From Streptomyces sp. Q6 (GTDB taxonomy: Bacteria; Actinomycetota; Actinomycetes; Streptomycetales; Streptomycetaceae), in NCBI RefSeq assembly GCF_036967205.1, contig NZ_CP146022.1, positions 3,100,001-3,164,000 on the forward strand: DNA of 64,000 bases, in the 5' to 3' direction. Below are positions 33,124 to 42,744 of this stretch, in pieces. The position numbers and the translations under genes are program-made. Every line of letters begins with the position of its first letter. Positions within the stretch are counted from its first letter, which is position 1. Below the pieces are notes generated by a model that saw nothing but the letters and a program-made list of their open reading frames with translations, had not been told where the DNA came from and did no database searches.

Positions 33124-35082
33124 TTGTTCGAGACCGTACTTGTGGCGAACCGGGGCGAGATCGCCGTCCGCGTCATCCGCACGCTGCGGGCGCTCGGCAT
33201 CCGCTCGGTCGCCGTCCACAGCGACGCCGACGCGGACGCCCGGCACGTGCGCGAGGCCGACGAGGCCGTACGGATCGGACCGCCCCCGGCCGCCGAGAGC
33301 TATCTGTCCGTGGAGCGCATCCTGGAGGCGGCCGCCGCGACGGGCGCGCAGGCGGTGCACCCGGGCTACGGCTTCCTCGCGGAGAACGCGGGCTTCGCGC
33401 GGGCCTGCGAGGAGGCCGGCCTGGCCTTCATCGGCCCGTCCGCCGACGCCATCGCCCTCATGGGCGACAAGATCCGCGCCAAGGAGACGGTCGGCGCGGC
33501 CGGGGTGCCGATCGTCCCGGGCGGCCGCGATCCGGAACTGGCTGAGGCGGCCCGTGAGTTGGGCGCCCCCGTCCTCCTGAAGCCGTCCGCGGGCGGTGGC
33601 GGCAAGGGCATGCGCCTGGTGCGCGACCTGACCGTCCTGGAGGACGAGATCGCGGCCGCGCGGCGCGAGGCGCGGGCCTCGTTCGGCGACGACACGCTCC
33701 TCGTGGAGCGCTGGATCGACCGCCCCCGGCACATCGAGATCCAGGTCCTCGCGGACGCGCACGGCAACGTGGTGCACCTCGGTGAGCGCGAGTGCTCCCT
33801 CCAGCGGCGCCACCAGAAGATCATCGAGGAGGCCCCGAGCGTCCTGCTCGACGAGGCCACCCGCGCGGCGATGGGCGCGGCGGCCGTTGAGGCGGCCCGC
33901 TCGTGCGGGTACCGGGGCGCGGGCACGGTGGAGTTCATCGTGCCGGGCGACGACCCGTCCGCGTACTGCTTCATGGAGATGAACACGCGCCTCCAGGTCG
34001 AGCACCCGGTGACCGAGCTGATCACCGGCCTGGACCTGGTGGAGTGGCAGGTCCGTGTGGCGGCGGGCGAGCGGCTCCCGTTCACCCAGGCCGACATCAC
34101 GCTCACCGGCCACGCGGTCGAGGCCCGCCTGTGCGCCGAGACCGTGTCCGTCCGGGAGGGCGCCCGCGGGTTCCTGCCGTCGGGCGGCACGATCCTCGCC
34201 CTGCACGAACCCGAGGGCGACGGCGTGCGCACCGACTCGGGCCTCACCGAGGGCACGGAGGTCTCGTCCCTGTACGACCCGATGCTCGCGAAGGTCATCG
34301 CGTACGGCCCCGACCGGGACACGGCGCTGCGCAGGCTGCGGGCCGCGCTCGCCCGCACGGTGACCCTCGGCGTCCCGACGAACGCCGGGTTCCTGCGCCG
34401 CCTGCTGGCCCATCCTGCGGTCGTGGCGGGCGAGTTGGACACCGGGCTCGTGGAGCGGGCGGTGGACGACCTGGTCGAGACGGAGGTCCCGCCGGAGGTG
34501 TACGCGGCGGCCGGCGTGCTGCGCCAGCGGTCCCTGGCACCGGCTCAGGACGGCTGGGTGGATCCGTTCGCCCGGCCCACCGCGTGGCGGCTCGGCGGCG
34601 AACCGGCGTGGACGGTGCACCACGTACGGGTCCCGGGTCACGACCCCGTCGAGGTCAGGGTGCGCGGCACCGAGGTCCTGGTCGACGGCGCCCCCACGGT
34701 CCCCGCCCGTCTCACCGCGTCGGCCGGCGACTGGCTGGCCCGCGACGGCGACGCCTGGCACGTCCAGGACCACGATCCGGTGGCGGCGAGCCTGACCGGC
34801 GCGGGTTCCGGCGGCGCGGGCTCCCTGACCGCCCCGATGCCCGGCACGGTCACGGTCGTGAAGGTGGCGGTGGGCGACGAAGTGAGCGCGGGCCAGAGCC
34901 TGTTGGTGGTGGAGGCGATGAAGATGGAGCACGTGATCGCGGCGCCGCACGCGGGCGTGGTGACGGAGCTCGATGTGTCCGCGGGCACGACGGTCGCCAT
35001 GGACCAGGTGCTGGCCGTGGTGTCCGAGGAGGGCGCCTCGCCGCAGGCGCCGGTGTCCGAGGCCGAGGAGGCCCGGCGATGA
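33124..35082 (+). CDS. mccA: Methylcrotonoyl-CoA carboxylase alpha subunit (biotin carboxylase + BCCP)
   Basis: 652-residue biotin-dependent carboxylase subunit. It has an N-terminal biotin carboxylase (FETVLVANRGEIAVRVIRTLR, KPSAGGGGKGMR, the ATP-grasp region and MEMNTRLQVEHPVTE), a linker, and a C-terminal biotinyl domain with VVEAMKMEHVIAAPHAG, where Lys600 carries biotin. Works with MccB. The TTG at 33124 is selected because GAGGGGAACGACC lies right before it and family members begin MFxTVLVANRG. An ATG at 33058 and a GTG at 33049 overlapping the mccB stop are in frame but would add a Ser/Thr/Pro-rich lead without a ribosome site. Confidence 0.88.
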   Translation: MFETVLVANRGEIAVRVIRTLRALGIRSVAVHSDADADARHVREADEAVRIGPPPAAESYLSVERILEAAAATGAQAVHPGYGFLAENAGFARACEEAGLAFIGPSADAIALMGDKIRAKETVGAAGVPIVPGGRDPELAEAARELGAPVLLKPSAGGGGKGMRLVRDLTVLEDEIAAARREARASFGDDTLLVERWIDRPRHIEIQVLADAHGNVVHLGERECSLQRRHQKIIEEAPSVLLDEATRAAMGAAAVEAARSCGYRGAGTVEFIVPGDDPSAYCFMEMNTRLQVEHPVTELITGLDLVEWQVRVAAGERLPFTQADITLTGHAVEARLCAETVSVREGARGFLPSGGTILALHEPEGDGVRTDSGLTEGTEVSSLYDPMLAKVIAYGPDRDTALRRLRAALARTVTLGVPTNAGFLRRLLAHPAVVAGELDTGLVERAVDDLVETEVPPEVYAAAGVLRQRSLAPAQDGWVDPFARPTAWRLGGEPAWTVHHVRVPGHDPVEVRVRGTEVLVDGAPTVPARLTASAGDWLARDGDAWHVQDHDPVAASLTGAGSGGAGSLTAPMPGTVTVVKVAVGDEVSAGQSLLVVEAMKMEHVIAAPHAGVVTELDVSAGTTVAMDQVLAVVSEEGASPQAPVSEAEEARR

Positions 35083-36035
35083 CTTCGGACCTGCCCATGG
35101 TCGTCCCCGCCCCGGGCCTGCCCACCCGGGTGCGCATCCACGAGGTGGGCGCCCGTGACGGCCTCCAGAACGAGAAGACGGCCCTGCCCACGGAGGTGAA
35201 GGCGGAGTTCGTCCACCGCCTGGCGCGGGCCGGTCTGACGACCATCGAGGCGACGAGCTTCGTCCACCCCAAGTGGGTCCCCCAACTGGCGGACGCGGAG
35301 GCCCTGTTCCCCCTCCTCCAGGACATCGAGGGCGTCCACCTCCCCGTCCTCGTACCGAACGAACGCGGTCTCGACCGGGCCCTGGCGCTCGGCGCGACCC
35401 GTATCGCCGTGTTCGCCAGCGCCACCGAATCGTTCGCGAAGGCCAACCTGAACCGCACGGTGGCCGAGTCCCTCGCGATGTTCGAACCGGTCGTGGCACG
35501 GGCCAAGGAGGCAGGCGCCCAGGTCCGCGGCTATCTCTCGATGTGCTTCGGCGACCCCTGGGAGGGGCCCGTCCCCGTGCACCAGGTCGTGGCGGTCGCC
35601 ACGGCCCTCAGGGACATGGGCTGCGACGAGCTGAGCCTCGGCGACACGATCGGCGTGGCCACGCCGGGCCACGTCCAGGCGTTGCTCGCGCGACTCAACG
35701 AGGAGGGCGTGCCGACGCACACGATCGGTGTGCACTTCCACGACACGTACGGCCAGGCGCTCGCCAACACCCTCGCCGCGCTCCAGCACGGCGTGACCAC
35801 CGTCGACGCGTCCGCCGGAGGTCTCGGCGGCTGCCCGTACGCGAAGAGCGCCACCGGCAATCTCGCCACCGAAGACCTCGTCTGGATGCTGCACGGACTC
35901 GGCATCGAGACCGGGGTCGACCTCGGCCGTCTCACCGCCACCAGCGCGTGGATGGCCGGCCACCTGGGCCGACCCAGCCCGTCCCGCACCGTTCGCGCCC
36001 TCGTACCCGAGGCACAGTCCCCGCAGGAGCAGTGA
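35079..36035 (+). CDS. hmgL: Hydroxymethylglutaryl-CoA lyase
   Basis: 318-residue HMG-CoA lyase cleaving HMG-CoA to acetoacetate and acetyl-CoA, the last step of leucine degradation. Signature residues: VRIHEVGARDGLQNEKT (substrate/metal Arg-Asp), GVHFHDTYGQALAN (metal His pair) and GGLGGCPYAKSATGN with the catalytic Cys. Its ATG overlaps the mccA stop (ATGA). Confidence 0.93.
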   Translation: MTSDLPMVVPAPGLPTRVRIHEVGARDGLQNEKTALPTEVKAEFVHRLARAGLTTIEATSFVHPKWVPQLADAEALFPLLQDIEGVHLPVLVPNERGLDRALALGATRIAVFASATESFAKANLNRTVAESLAMFEPVVARAKEAGAQVRGYLSMCFGDPWEGPVPVHQVVAVATALRDMGCDELSLGDTIGVATPGHVQALLARLNEEGVPTHTIGVHFHDTYGQALANTLAALQHGVTTVDASAGGLGGCPYAKSATGNLATEDLVWMLHGLGIETGVDLGRLTATSAWMAGHLGRPSPSRTVRALVPEAQSPQEQ

Positions 36036-36040
36036 GACAG

Positions 36041-37201
36041 ATGGATCACCACCTCTCCCCCGAGCACGAGGAACTCCGGCGCACCGTCGAGGAGTTCGCG
36101 CACGACGTCGTCGCGCCGAAGATCGGGGACTTCTACGAGCGGCACGAGTTCCCGTACGAGATCGTGCGCGAGATGGGCCGGATGGGCCTGTTCGGGCTGC
36201 CGTTCCCCGAGGAGTACGGCGGCATGGGCGGCGACTACCTGGCGCTGGGCATCGCGCTGGAGGAGCTGGCGCGGGTCGACTCGTCGGTCGCGATCACCCT
36301 GGAGGCCGGGGTGTCTCTCGGCGCCATGCCGCTGCACCTGTTCGGCACGCGGGAGCAGAAGCGGCAGTGGCTGCCGAAGCTGTGCTCGGGCGAGGTCCTG
36401 GGCGCCTTCGGGCTGACCGAGCCGGAGGCGGGTTCGGACGCGGGTGGCACCCGCACGACGGCGGTCCGCGACGAGACGACCGGCGACTGGGTCATCAACG
36501 GCACGAAGTGCTTCATCACCAACTCGGGTACGGACATCACGGGGTTGGTGACGGTCACGGCCGTGACCGGCCGCACGGCCGACGGCAAGCCGCTGATCTC
36601 CTCGATCATCGTCCCCTCCGGCACGCCCGGGTTCACCGTCGCGGCACCGTACTCGAAGGTGGGGTGGAACGCGTCGGACACCCGTGAGCTCCACTTCGAC
36701 GACGTACGGGTGCCCGCCGCGAACCTCCTCGGCACCGAGGGCCGCGGCTTCGCCCAGTTCCTGCGGATCCTCGACGAGGGGCGTGTCGCGATCTCGGCGC
36801 TCGCGACCGGTCTGGCGCAGGGCTGCGTCGACGAGTCGGTGAAGTACGCCAAGCAGCGCAAGGCCTTCGGGCGGAACATCGGCGGGTACCAGGCCATCCA
36901 GTTCAAGATCGCCGACATGGAGATGAAGGCGTACACGGCGCGGCTCGCCTGGCGGGACGCGGCGTCGCGGCTGGTGTCCGGCGAGCCGTTCAAGAAGGAG
37001 GCCGCGCTCGCGAAGCTGTACTCGTCGACGGTCGCGGTGGACAACGCCCGCGAGGCCACGCAGATCCACGGCGGCTACGGCTTCATGAACGAGTACCCGG
37101 TGGCCCGTATGTGGCGGGACTCCAAGATCCTGGAGATCGGGGAGGGCACGAGCGAGGTGCAGCGGATGCTGATCGCCCGGGAGCTGGGGCTCACGTCGTA
37201 G
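36041..37201 (+). CDS. Acyl-CoA dehydrogenase, probably isovaleryl-CoA type
   Basis: 386-residue acyl-CoA dehydrogenase. LTEPEAGSDAGGTRTTA and NGTKCFITNSGTDITG bind FAD/substrate; the C-terminus has ATQIHGGYGFMNEYPVARMWRDSKILEIGEGTSEVQRMLIARELGL, with Glu in the MCAD catalytic position (IGEGTSE). Four bases after hmgL it completes the operon; in known liu operons this slot oxidises isovaleryl-CoA. A short-chain role is inferred from that context. It corresponds in position to the branched-chain acyl-CoA dehydrogenase of related Streptomyces. Confidence 0.85.
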   Translation: MDHHLSPEHEELRRTVEEFAHDVVAPKIGDFYERHEFPYEIVREMGRMGLFGLPFPEEYGGMGGDYLALGIALEELARVDSSVAITLEAGVSLGAMPLHLFGTREQKRQWLPKLCSGEVLGAFGLTEPEAGSDAGGTRTTAVRDETTGDWVINGTKCFITNSGTDITGLVTVTAVTGRTADGKPLISSIIVPSGTPGFTVAAPYSKVGWNASDTRELHFDDVRVPAANLLGTEGRGFAQFLRILDEGRVAISALATGLAQGCVDESVKYAKQRKAFGRNIGGYQAIQFKIADMEMKAYTARLAWRDAASRLVSGEPFKKEAALAKLYSSTVAVDNAREATQIHGGYGFMNEYPVARMWRDSKILEIGEGTSEVQRMLIARELGLTS

Positions 37202-37227
37202 CCCCGTGCCCTTGCGGCGGTTGAGGA

Positions 37228-37277
37228 GCGGGGTCCGGGGCAGCGCCTCGTGACGGAGGGGGCGCACGGGACCCCGC
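37228..37277 (+). terminator. Hairpin at the end of the leucine operon
   Basis: GCGGGGTCC (37228-37236) pairs with GGACCCCGC (37269-37277) around a G-rich loop. From memory, the text around it (GGTTGAGGAGCGGGGTCCGG) resembles a dispersed Streptomyces intergenic repeat. Confidence 0.5.
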
Positions 37278-37297
37278 CCCCTGGACAGCTCAGAAAC

Positions 37298-37310
37298 TTA
37301 GGTTAACCTA
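37298..37310 (+). promoter_or_regulatory. DmdR/IdeR-type iron box before desE
   Basis: TTAGGTTAACCTA, a shortened version of the 19-bp actinobacterial iron box, 57 bases upstream of the proposed desE start. Iron-loaded DmdR1 should repress here. Confidence 0.7.
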
Positions 37311-37366
37311 CCCTCAGTTTCATGACCCTGTCCGGCCGGTCCGGCACGTCCGAAAGCAGCCCCCTG

Positions 37367-38422
37367 ATGCCCAACGCCCGCCTGTCCCGCCCCTCCCGCC
37401 GCGGCATCCTGGCCGCCGGTGGCGCCCTCGGCCTCGGTGTCGCGCTCGCCGCCTGCGGCAACGACGACGGTTCGAAAGACAGCGGTTCGGGCTCCACGGC
37501 GAAGGCCGACAAGTCCGGCCCCTGGTCGTTCAAGGACGACCGCGGCACGACCGTGAAGCTGGACAAGGTCCCGGCGAACATCGTCGCCTTCACCGGCGTC
37601 GGCGCGGCGCTCTACGACTACGGCGTGCAGGTCAAGGGCGTCTTCGGCCCCACCACGGTCAAGGGCGGCAAGCCCGACGTGCAGGCCGGCGACATGGACG
37701 TCTCCAAGGTCACCGTCATCGGCAACGAGTGGGGCCAGTTCAACATCGAGAAGTACGCGAGCCTCGCGCCCGACGTCCTGATCACCACGATGTTCGACGA
37801 CGCGGGCACCCTCTGGTACGTCCCGGAGGAGTCCGCGAAGAAGATCGCGAAGCTCGCCCCGAGCGTCGGGATCTCCGTGTTCGACCGCCAGTTGACCCAG
37901 CCGCTGGAGCGTATGTACGCGCTGGCCGAGTCGCTCGGCGCCGACCTGAAGGCCGACAAGGTCGTCGCGGCGAAGAAGCGTTTCGAGACCGCCGCGGCCC
38001 GGCTGCGCAAGGCCGCCAAGGCCCACCCCGACATCAAGGTGATGGCCGGTTCCGCGAGCGCCGACATCTTCTACGTGTCCGGCACGGACCTCTCCATCGA
38101 CCTGGAGTACTTCAAGGCCCTCGGCGTGAACTTCGTGGAGCCCACGGAGGCCGCGAAGAAGGCGTCCGGCGGCTGGTTCGAGAACCTGAGCTGGGAGAAC
38201 GTCGACAAGCACCAGGCCGACATCATCATGATGGACGACCGTGCCCAGGCCCTCCAGCCGGACGCCCTCAAGGGCGAGAAGCCGACCTGGGACAAGCTGC
38301 CCGCCGTCAAGGCCGGCCAGGTCATCGCCCGCTCCCCCGAGCCGATCCTGTCCTACGACAAGTGCGCCCCGCTCCTGGAGAACCTCGCCGAGGCCATCGA
38401 GAACGCGAAGAAGGTGTCGTAA
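37367..38422 (+). CDS. desE: Ferric desferrioxamine-binding lipoprotein DesE
   Basis: 351-residue substrate-binding lipoprotein for ferric hydroxamate siderophores. RPSRRGILAAGGALGLGVALAAC shows a twin-Arg-like n-region and a lipobox with Cys. The mature part is a class III binding fold: DRGTTVKLDKVPANIVAF, LAPDVLITTMFDD, DIIMMDDRAQAL. ATG 37367 places the signal peptide normally and has a GAAAG site; ATG 37322, in frame, is only 11 bases past the iron box. Followed closely by desF; the ATPase/permease partners are not in the window. Confidence 0.88.
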   Translation: MPNARLSRPSRRGILAAGGALGLGVALAACGNDDGSKDSGSGSTAKADKSGPWSFKDDRGTTVKLDKVPANIVAFTGVGAALYDYGVQVKGVFGPTTVKGGKPDVQAGDMDVSKVTVIGNEWGQFNIEKYASLAPDVLITTMFDDAGTLWYVPEESAKKIAKLAPSVGISVFDRQLTQPLERMYALAESLGADLKADKVVAAKKRFETAAARLRKAAKAHPDIKVMAGSASADIFYVSGTDLSIDLEYFKALGVNFVEPTEAAKKASGGWFENLSWENVDKHQADIIMMDDRAQALQPDALKGEKPTWDKLPAVKAGQVIARSPEPILSYDKCAPLLENLAEAIENAKKVS

Positions 38423-38426
38423 CCCC

Positions 38427-39314
38427 ATGACCGCGACGACCGAAGCCCCCGCGGCGACCCCTTACAGGATGTTCGACTTCTTCGATCTGGAAGTGGTCCG
38501 CACGCGGCGGCTCGGGCCGTCGCTCCTGAGGGTCACGTTCACGGGTCCCGAACTCGCCGACTTCCACGGCGGCGGCCGGGACCAGTCCCTGTCCCTCTTC
38601 CTGCCGCACCCCGGACAGCAGGCCCCCGTCCTGCCGACGCCCGAGCCCGGCGACGACGGCCGCGCCTGGCACGCGGCGTACCGGGCGATCCCGAACGACG
38701 AGCGCGCGATCATGCGCTCGTACACGCTCAGCGGCCAGCGGCGGCACCCCGCGCAGGAGGTCGACATCGACTTCGTGCTGCACGGTACCGACGCGGACGA
38801 CACCGTCGCGGCCGGCCCCGCCTGCCGCTGGGCGCGGGCCGCGCGGCCCGGCGACAAGGTCGTCGTGCTCGGCCCGGCGGCCACCGACAACACCGCGGTG
38901 CGCTGCCGTCCCCACGACGACTTCGACCACATCCTGATGTGGGGCGACGAGACGGCGCTGCCCGCCGCGCTCGGCGTGCTCGCGTGGCTGCCCGCGTCGG
39001 TGTCGGCGCACGTGTGGCTGGAGGTCCCGCACCGGGCCGACATCCAGCCGATCCGCACCGCGGCCCGGCTGACGGTGCACTGGCTGGTCCGCGACGAGGA
39101 CGCGCCGAGCGCGCTCCAAGCGGTCCGCGACACCCGGCTCCACGACGCGGCTCGCCCGTACGCCTGGCTGGCGGGCGAGTCCGGGACGATGAAGGAGCTG
39201 CGCCGCCATCTCGTGCGGGAGCGCGGCTACGACAAGCGGGCGGTGACGTTCGTCGGCTACTGGAAGCGCGGGCTGAGCGAGGACGCGCTGCGGGAGGAGC
39301 CCGCCGACGCGTAA
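38427..39314 (+). CDS. desF: Siderophore-interacting ferric reductase DesF
   Basis: 295-residue SIP/ViuB-family flavoprotein releasing iron from imported ferrioxamine by reduction. MRSYTLSGQRR is the FAD-binding RxY(T/S) motif; VDIDFVLHG and AARPGDKVVVLGPAA follow, then the C-terminal NAD(P)H-type region LMWGDETALPA and YAWLAGESGTMKELRRHL. It starts five bases after the desE stop, so desEF is one iron-regulated operon. Confidence 0.9.
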   Translation: MTATTEAPAATPYRMFDFFDLEVVRTRRLGPSLLRVTFTGPELADFHGGGRDQSLSLFLPHPGQQAPVLPTPEPGDDGRAWHAAYRAIPNDERAIMRSYTLSGQRRHPAQEVDIDFVLHGTDADDTVAAGPACRWARAARPGDKVVVLGPAATDNTAVRCRPHDDFDHILMWGDETALPAALGVLAWLPASVSAHVWLEVPHRADIQPIRTAARLTVHWLVRDEDAPSALQAVRDTRLHDAARPYAWLAGESGTMKELRRHLVRERGYDKRAVTFVGYWKRGLSEDALREEPADA

Positions 39315-39392
39315 CTCCCTTTCCACTCCGGCTCTTTCAAGCCACTTCCGTGCATTTCGGTCACAGAACAGGGGCGGGGTCGCAAGCTCAAC

Positions 39393-39411
39393 TTAGGTTA
39401 GGCTAACCTAA
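39393..39411 (+). promoter_or_regulatory. Perfect 19-bp iron box before desA
   Basis: TTAGGTTAGGCTAACCTAA, the full consensus dyad for DmdR1/IdeR-type repressors in Streptomyces, 76 bases upstream of desA. Confidence 0.9.
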
Positions 39412-39486
39412 GTCAAGGGGTTGCGACCTCGCCCCTTCTCCTGCCCCACCCGGGAACACCCTCATCCCCACCCGGAGGAACCGTTC

Positions 39487-40929
39487 ATGCGCTCGCACCT
39501 GCTCAATGACACGACCGCGGAGCTCTACCGCAGTTCCGTGACGGAGGGAATCGAGCGGGTGGCGGCCAAACTCGCCACCACCACACGGCCGTTCACGGGC
39601 GTCACCCCCGACGCCCTCGCCCCCACCATCGACGCCGTCGACCTCGACAAGCCGCTCCACGACACCATCGCCGTGCTCGACGAGCTGGAGGACGTGTACC
39701 TCCGGGACGCCGTCTACTTCCACCACCCCCGCTACCTCGCCCACCTCAACTGCCCGGTCGTCATCCCGGCCGTCCTCGGCGAGGCGATCCTCTCCGCGGT
39801 CAACTCCTCCCTGGACACCTGGGACCAGTCGGCCGGCGGCACCCTCATCGAGCGCAAGCTCATCGACTGGACCGCGGCCCGGATCGGCCTCGGGCCCGCC
39901 GCCGACGGCGTGTTCACCTCCGGCGGCTCGCAGTCCAACCTCCAGGCGCTGCTCCTCGCCCGCCAGGAGGCCAAGACCGACGACCTGGCGAAACTGCGGA
40001 TCTTCGCCTCCGAGGTCAGCCACTTCAGCGTGAAGAAGTCCGCGACGCTGCTCGGCCTCGACCCGCGGGCCGTCGTCTCCGTCCCGGTCGACCAGGACAA
40101 GCGCATGCGGACCCTGGCCCTGGCCGCCGAGCTGGAGCGCTGCCGCCGCGACGGGCTCGTCCCCATGGCCGTCGTCGCGACCGCCGGCACCACCGACTTC
40201 GGCTCCATCGACCCGCTGCCGGAGATCGCCGAGCTGTGCGAGCGGTACGGCACCTGGATGCACGTCGACGCCGCGTACGGCTGCGGGCTGCTCGTGTCCC
40301 CGAGGAACCGCGACCGGATCGACGGCATCGAGCGCGCCGACTCCGTGACCGTCGACTACCACAAGTCCTTCTTCCAGCCGGTCAGTTCGAGCGCCGTGCT
40401 GGTCCGCGACGGGGCCACGCTGCGGCACGCCACGTACCACGCGGAGTACCTCAACCCCCGTCGTACGGTCGCCGAGCGCATCCCCAACCAGGTCGACAAG
40501 TCCCTCCAGACCACGCGCCGCTTCGACGCCCTCAAACTGTGGATGACGCTGCGCGTGATGGGCGCCGACGGGATCGGCGGCCTCTTCGACGAGGTCTGCG
40601 AACTCGCGCGCCAGGGCTGGGAGCTGCTCGTCGCCGACCCGCGCTTCGACGTGGTCGTCGAGCCCCGCCTGTCGACCCTCGTCTACCGCTACATCCCGGC
40701 CGGGATCACCGACCCGGCCGAGATCGACCGCGCCAACCTGTACGCCCGCAAGGCCCTGTTCGCCTCCGGTGACGCCGTCGTCGCGGGCACGAAGGTGGGC
40801 GACCGCCAGTTCCTGAAGTTCACCCTGCTCAACCCCGAGACGACCCTCGCCGACATCTCGGCCGTCCTCGACCTCATCGCCGGCCACGCCGAGCAGTACC
40901 TGGGAGACACCCTTGACCGCGCCTCTTGA
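39487..40929 (+). CDS. desA: Lysine decarboxylase DesA
   Basis: 480-residue PLP enzyme of the group II decarboxylase fold, making cadaverine from lysine for desferrioxamine synthesis. The PLP lysine is in [14 protein letters not shown] (Lys293); [19 protein letters not shown] and [12 protein letters not shown] are the other cofactor contacts. ATG 39487 follows a strong CCGGAGGAACC. First gene of desABCD under the perfect iron box; its end overlaps desB by 17 bases. Confidence 0.94.
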   Translation: MRSHLLNDTTAELYRSSVTEGIERVAAKLATTTRPFTGVTPDALAPTIDAVDLDKPLHDTIAVLDELEDVYLRDAVYFHHPRYLAHLNCPVVIPAVLGEAILSAVNSSLDTWDQSAGGTLIERKLIDWTAARIGLGPAADGVFTSGGSQSNLQALLLARQEAKTDDLAKLRIFASEVSHFSVKKSATLLGLDPRAVVSVPVDQDKRMRTLALAAELERCRRDGLVPMAVVATAGTTDFGSIDPLPEIAELCERYGTWMHVDAAYGCGLLVSPRNRDRIDGIERADSVTVDYHKSFFQPVSSSAVLVRDGATLRHATYHAEYLNPRRTVAERIPNQVDKSLQTTRRFDALKLWMTLRVMGADGIGGLFDEVCELARQGWELLVADPRFDVVVEPRLSTLVYRYIPAGITDPAEIDRANLYARKALFASGDAVVAGTKVGDRQFLKFTLLNPETTLADISAVLDLIAGHAEQYLGDTLDRAS

Positions 40930-42184
40930 GACACACGACTTCATCGGGATCGGGCTCGGCCCCTTCAACCTCGGCCTCGCCTGCCTGACCGAGCCGATAG
41001 CCGAGCTGAACGGTGTCTTCCTGGAGTCCAAGCCGGACTTCGAGTGGCACTCGGGGATGTTCCTCGACGGCGCCCACCTCCAGACCCCGTTCATGTCGGA
41101 CCTGGTCACGCTGGCCGACCCGACCTCCCCGTACTCGTTCCTCAACTACCTCAAGGAATCGGGGCGGTTGTACGCCTTCTACATCCGCGAGAACTTCTAT
41201 CCGCTGCGCGTCGAGTACAACGACTACTGCCGCTGGGCCGCCGCGAAACTCTCCTCGATCCGGTTCTCGACGACCGTGACCGAGGTGACGTACGACGAGG
41301 GCACGGGCCTGTACACGGCGCTGACGGAGAGCGGCGCGACGTACCGCGCCCCGCACCTGGTCCTCGGCACCGGCACCCCGCCGCACATCCCCGAGGCGGT
41401 CCAGGGCCTCGGCGGCGACGCGATCCACAACTCCCGCTACGTGCAGCACAAGCAGGAGCTCCAGCGGAAGAAGTCGATCACGCTGGTCGGCAGCGGCCAG
41501 TCCGCCGCCGAGATCTACTACGACCTGCTCAGCGAGATCGACGTCCACGGCTACCGGCTGAACTGGGTCACGCGCTCCCCGCGCTTCTTCCCCCTCGAAT
41601 ACACCAAGCTGACGCTGGAGATGACGTCCCCGGACTACATCGACTACTTCCACGCGCTGCCCGAGGCCACCCGCTACTCCCTGGAGGAGAAGCAGAAGGG
41701 CCTGTTCAAGGGGATCGACGGCGAGCTGATCGACTCGATCTTCGACCTGCTCTACCAGAAGGGCCTCGGCGGGCCCGTCCCCACGCGGCTGCTCACCAAC
41801 TCGGCGCTGCGCAGCGCCCGTTACGAGGACGGCACGTACACGCTCGGCCTGCACCAGGCGGAGCAGGACAAGGCGTACGAGATCGAGACCGAGGGCCTGA
41901 TCCTGGCCACCGGCTACAAGTACGCGGCGCCCGCGTTCCTGGAGCCCGTCAAGGACCGCATCCGGCTGGACGGCCGGGGCCGCTACGACGTCGCCCGCAA
42001 CTACTCGATCGACACGACCGGGCGGGGCATCTTCCTCCAGAACGCGGGGGTGCACACCCACTCGATCACCAGCCCCGACCTGGGCATGGGCGCCTACCGC
42101 AACAGTTACATCATCGGCGAGCTGCTCGGCACCGAGTACTACCCCGTCGAGAAGACCATCGCGTTCCAGGAGTTCGCCGCATGA
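40913..42184 (+). CDS. desB: Cadaverine N-monooxygenase DesB
   Basis: 423-residue flavin N-monooxygenase that turns cadaverine into N-hydroxycadaverine. FAD motif [17 protein letters not shown] at the start, NADPH motif [17 protein letters not shown], and the late [13 protein letters not shown]. It begins with TTG 40913, supported by TGGGAG six bases before and by the FAD motif position. Overlaps both desA and desC, showing tight coupling. Confidence 0.94.
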   Translation: MTAPLETHDFIGIGLGPFNLGLACLTEPIAELNGVFLESKPDFEWHSGMFLDGAHLQTPFMSDLVTLADPTSPYSFLNYLKESGRLYAFYIRENFYPLRVEYNDYCRWAAAKLSSIRFSTTVTEVTYDEGTGLYTALTESGATYRAPHLVLGTGTPPHIPEAVQGLGGDAIHNSRYVQHKQELQRKKSITLVGSGQSAAEIYYDLLSEIDVHGYRLNWVTRSPRFFPLEYTKLTLEMTSPDYIDYFHALPEATRYSLEEKQKGLFKGIDGELIDSIFDLLYQKGLGGPVPTRLLTNSALRSARYEDGTYTLGLHQAEQDKAYEIETEGLILATGYKYAAPAFLEPVKDRIRLDGRGRYDVARNYSIDTTGRGIFLQNAGVHTHSITSPDLGMGAYRNSYIIGELLGTEYYPVEKTIAFQEFAA

Positions 42185-42744
42185 GCACCACCACCACCAC
42201 CGGACAGCTGACCCTGCGCCCCCTCGACCCGGCCGCCGACGCCGAGCTGCTGCACCGCTGGGTCACCGACCCCAAGGCCGCGTTCTGGCTGATGCAGGAC
42301 GCCAGGCTGGAGGACGTCGAGCGCGAGTACATGGCGATCGCGGCGGCCGAGCACCACGACACGTTCCTCGGCCTGCACGACGGGGAGCCGGCGTTCCTGA
42401 TGGAGCGCTACGACCCCGCGCACGTCGAACTCGTCGGCCTGTACGAGCCCGAGCCCGGCGACATCGGCATGCACTTCCTGACCGCGCCCTCCGAGATACG
42501 CATCCCCGGCTTCACCCGGGCCGTGATCACCGCGGTCATGGAGCACCTCTTCGCCGACCCCGCGGTCGAGCGCGTCGTCGTCGAACCCGACGTACGGAAC
42601 ACGGCGGTGCACGCCCTGAACGAAGCCGTCGGCTTCGTGCCCGACCGGGAGATCGCCAAGCCGGAGAAGACGGCGCTGCTGAGCTTCTGCACGCGGGCCG
42701 CGTTCGAAGCAGCGACCGGCCGGCGGACGGGGGGCGCGGCATGA
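42181..42744 (+). CDS. desC: Hydroxycadaverine acyltransferase DesC
   Basis: 187-residue GNAT-like acyltransferase of the RhbD/IucB type that adds succinyl (or acetyl) to N-hydroxycadaverine. [28 protein letters not shown] opens the family domain and [31 protein letters not shown] forms the CoA region. Starts at the ATGA overlap with desB and ends at an ATGA overlap with desD. Confidence 0.92.
   Translation: MSTTTTTGQLTLRPLDPAADAELLHRWVTDPKAAFWLMQDARLEDVEREYMAIAAAEHHDTFLGLHDGEPAFLMERYDPAHVELVGLYEPEPGDIGMHFLTAPSEIRIPGFTRAVITAVMEHLFADPAVERVVVEPDVRNTAVHALNEAVGFVPDREIAKPEKTALLSFCTRAAFEAATGRRTGGAA

Noticed and set aside
39403-41145. 580-codon minus-strand frame opposite desA
   Set aside because: desA shows intact PLP motifs and a strong ribosome site on the plus strand; the minus frame has shadow composition.
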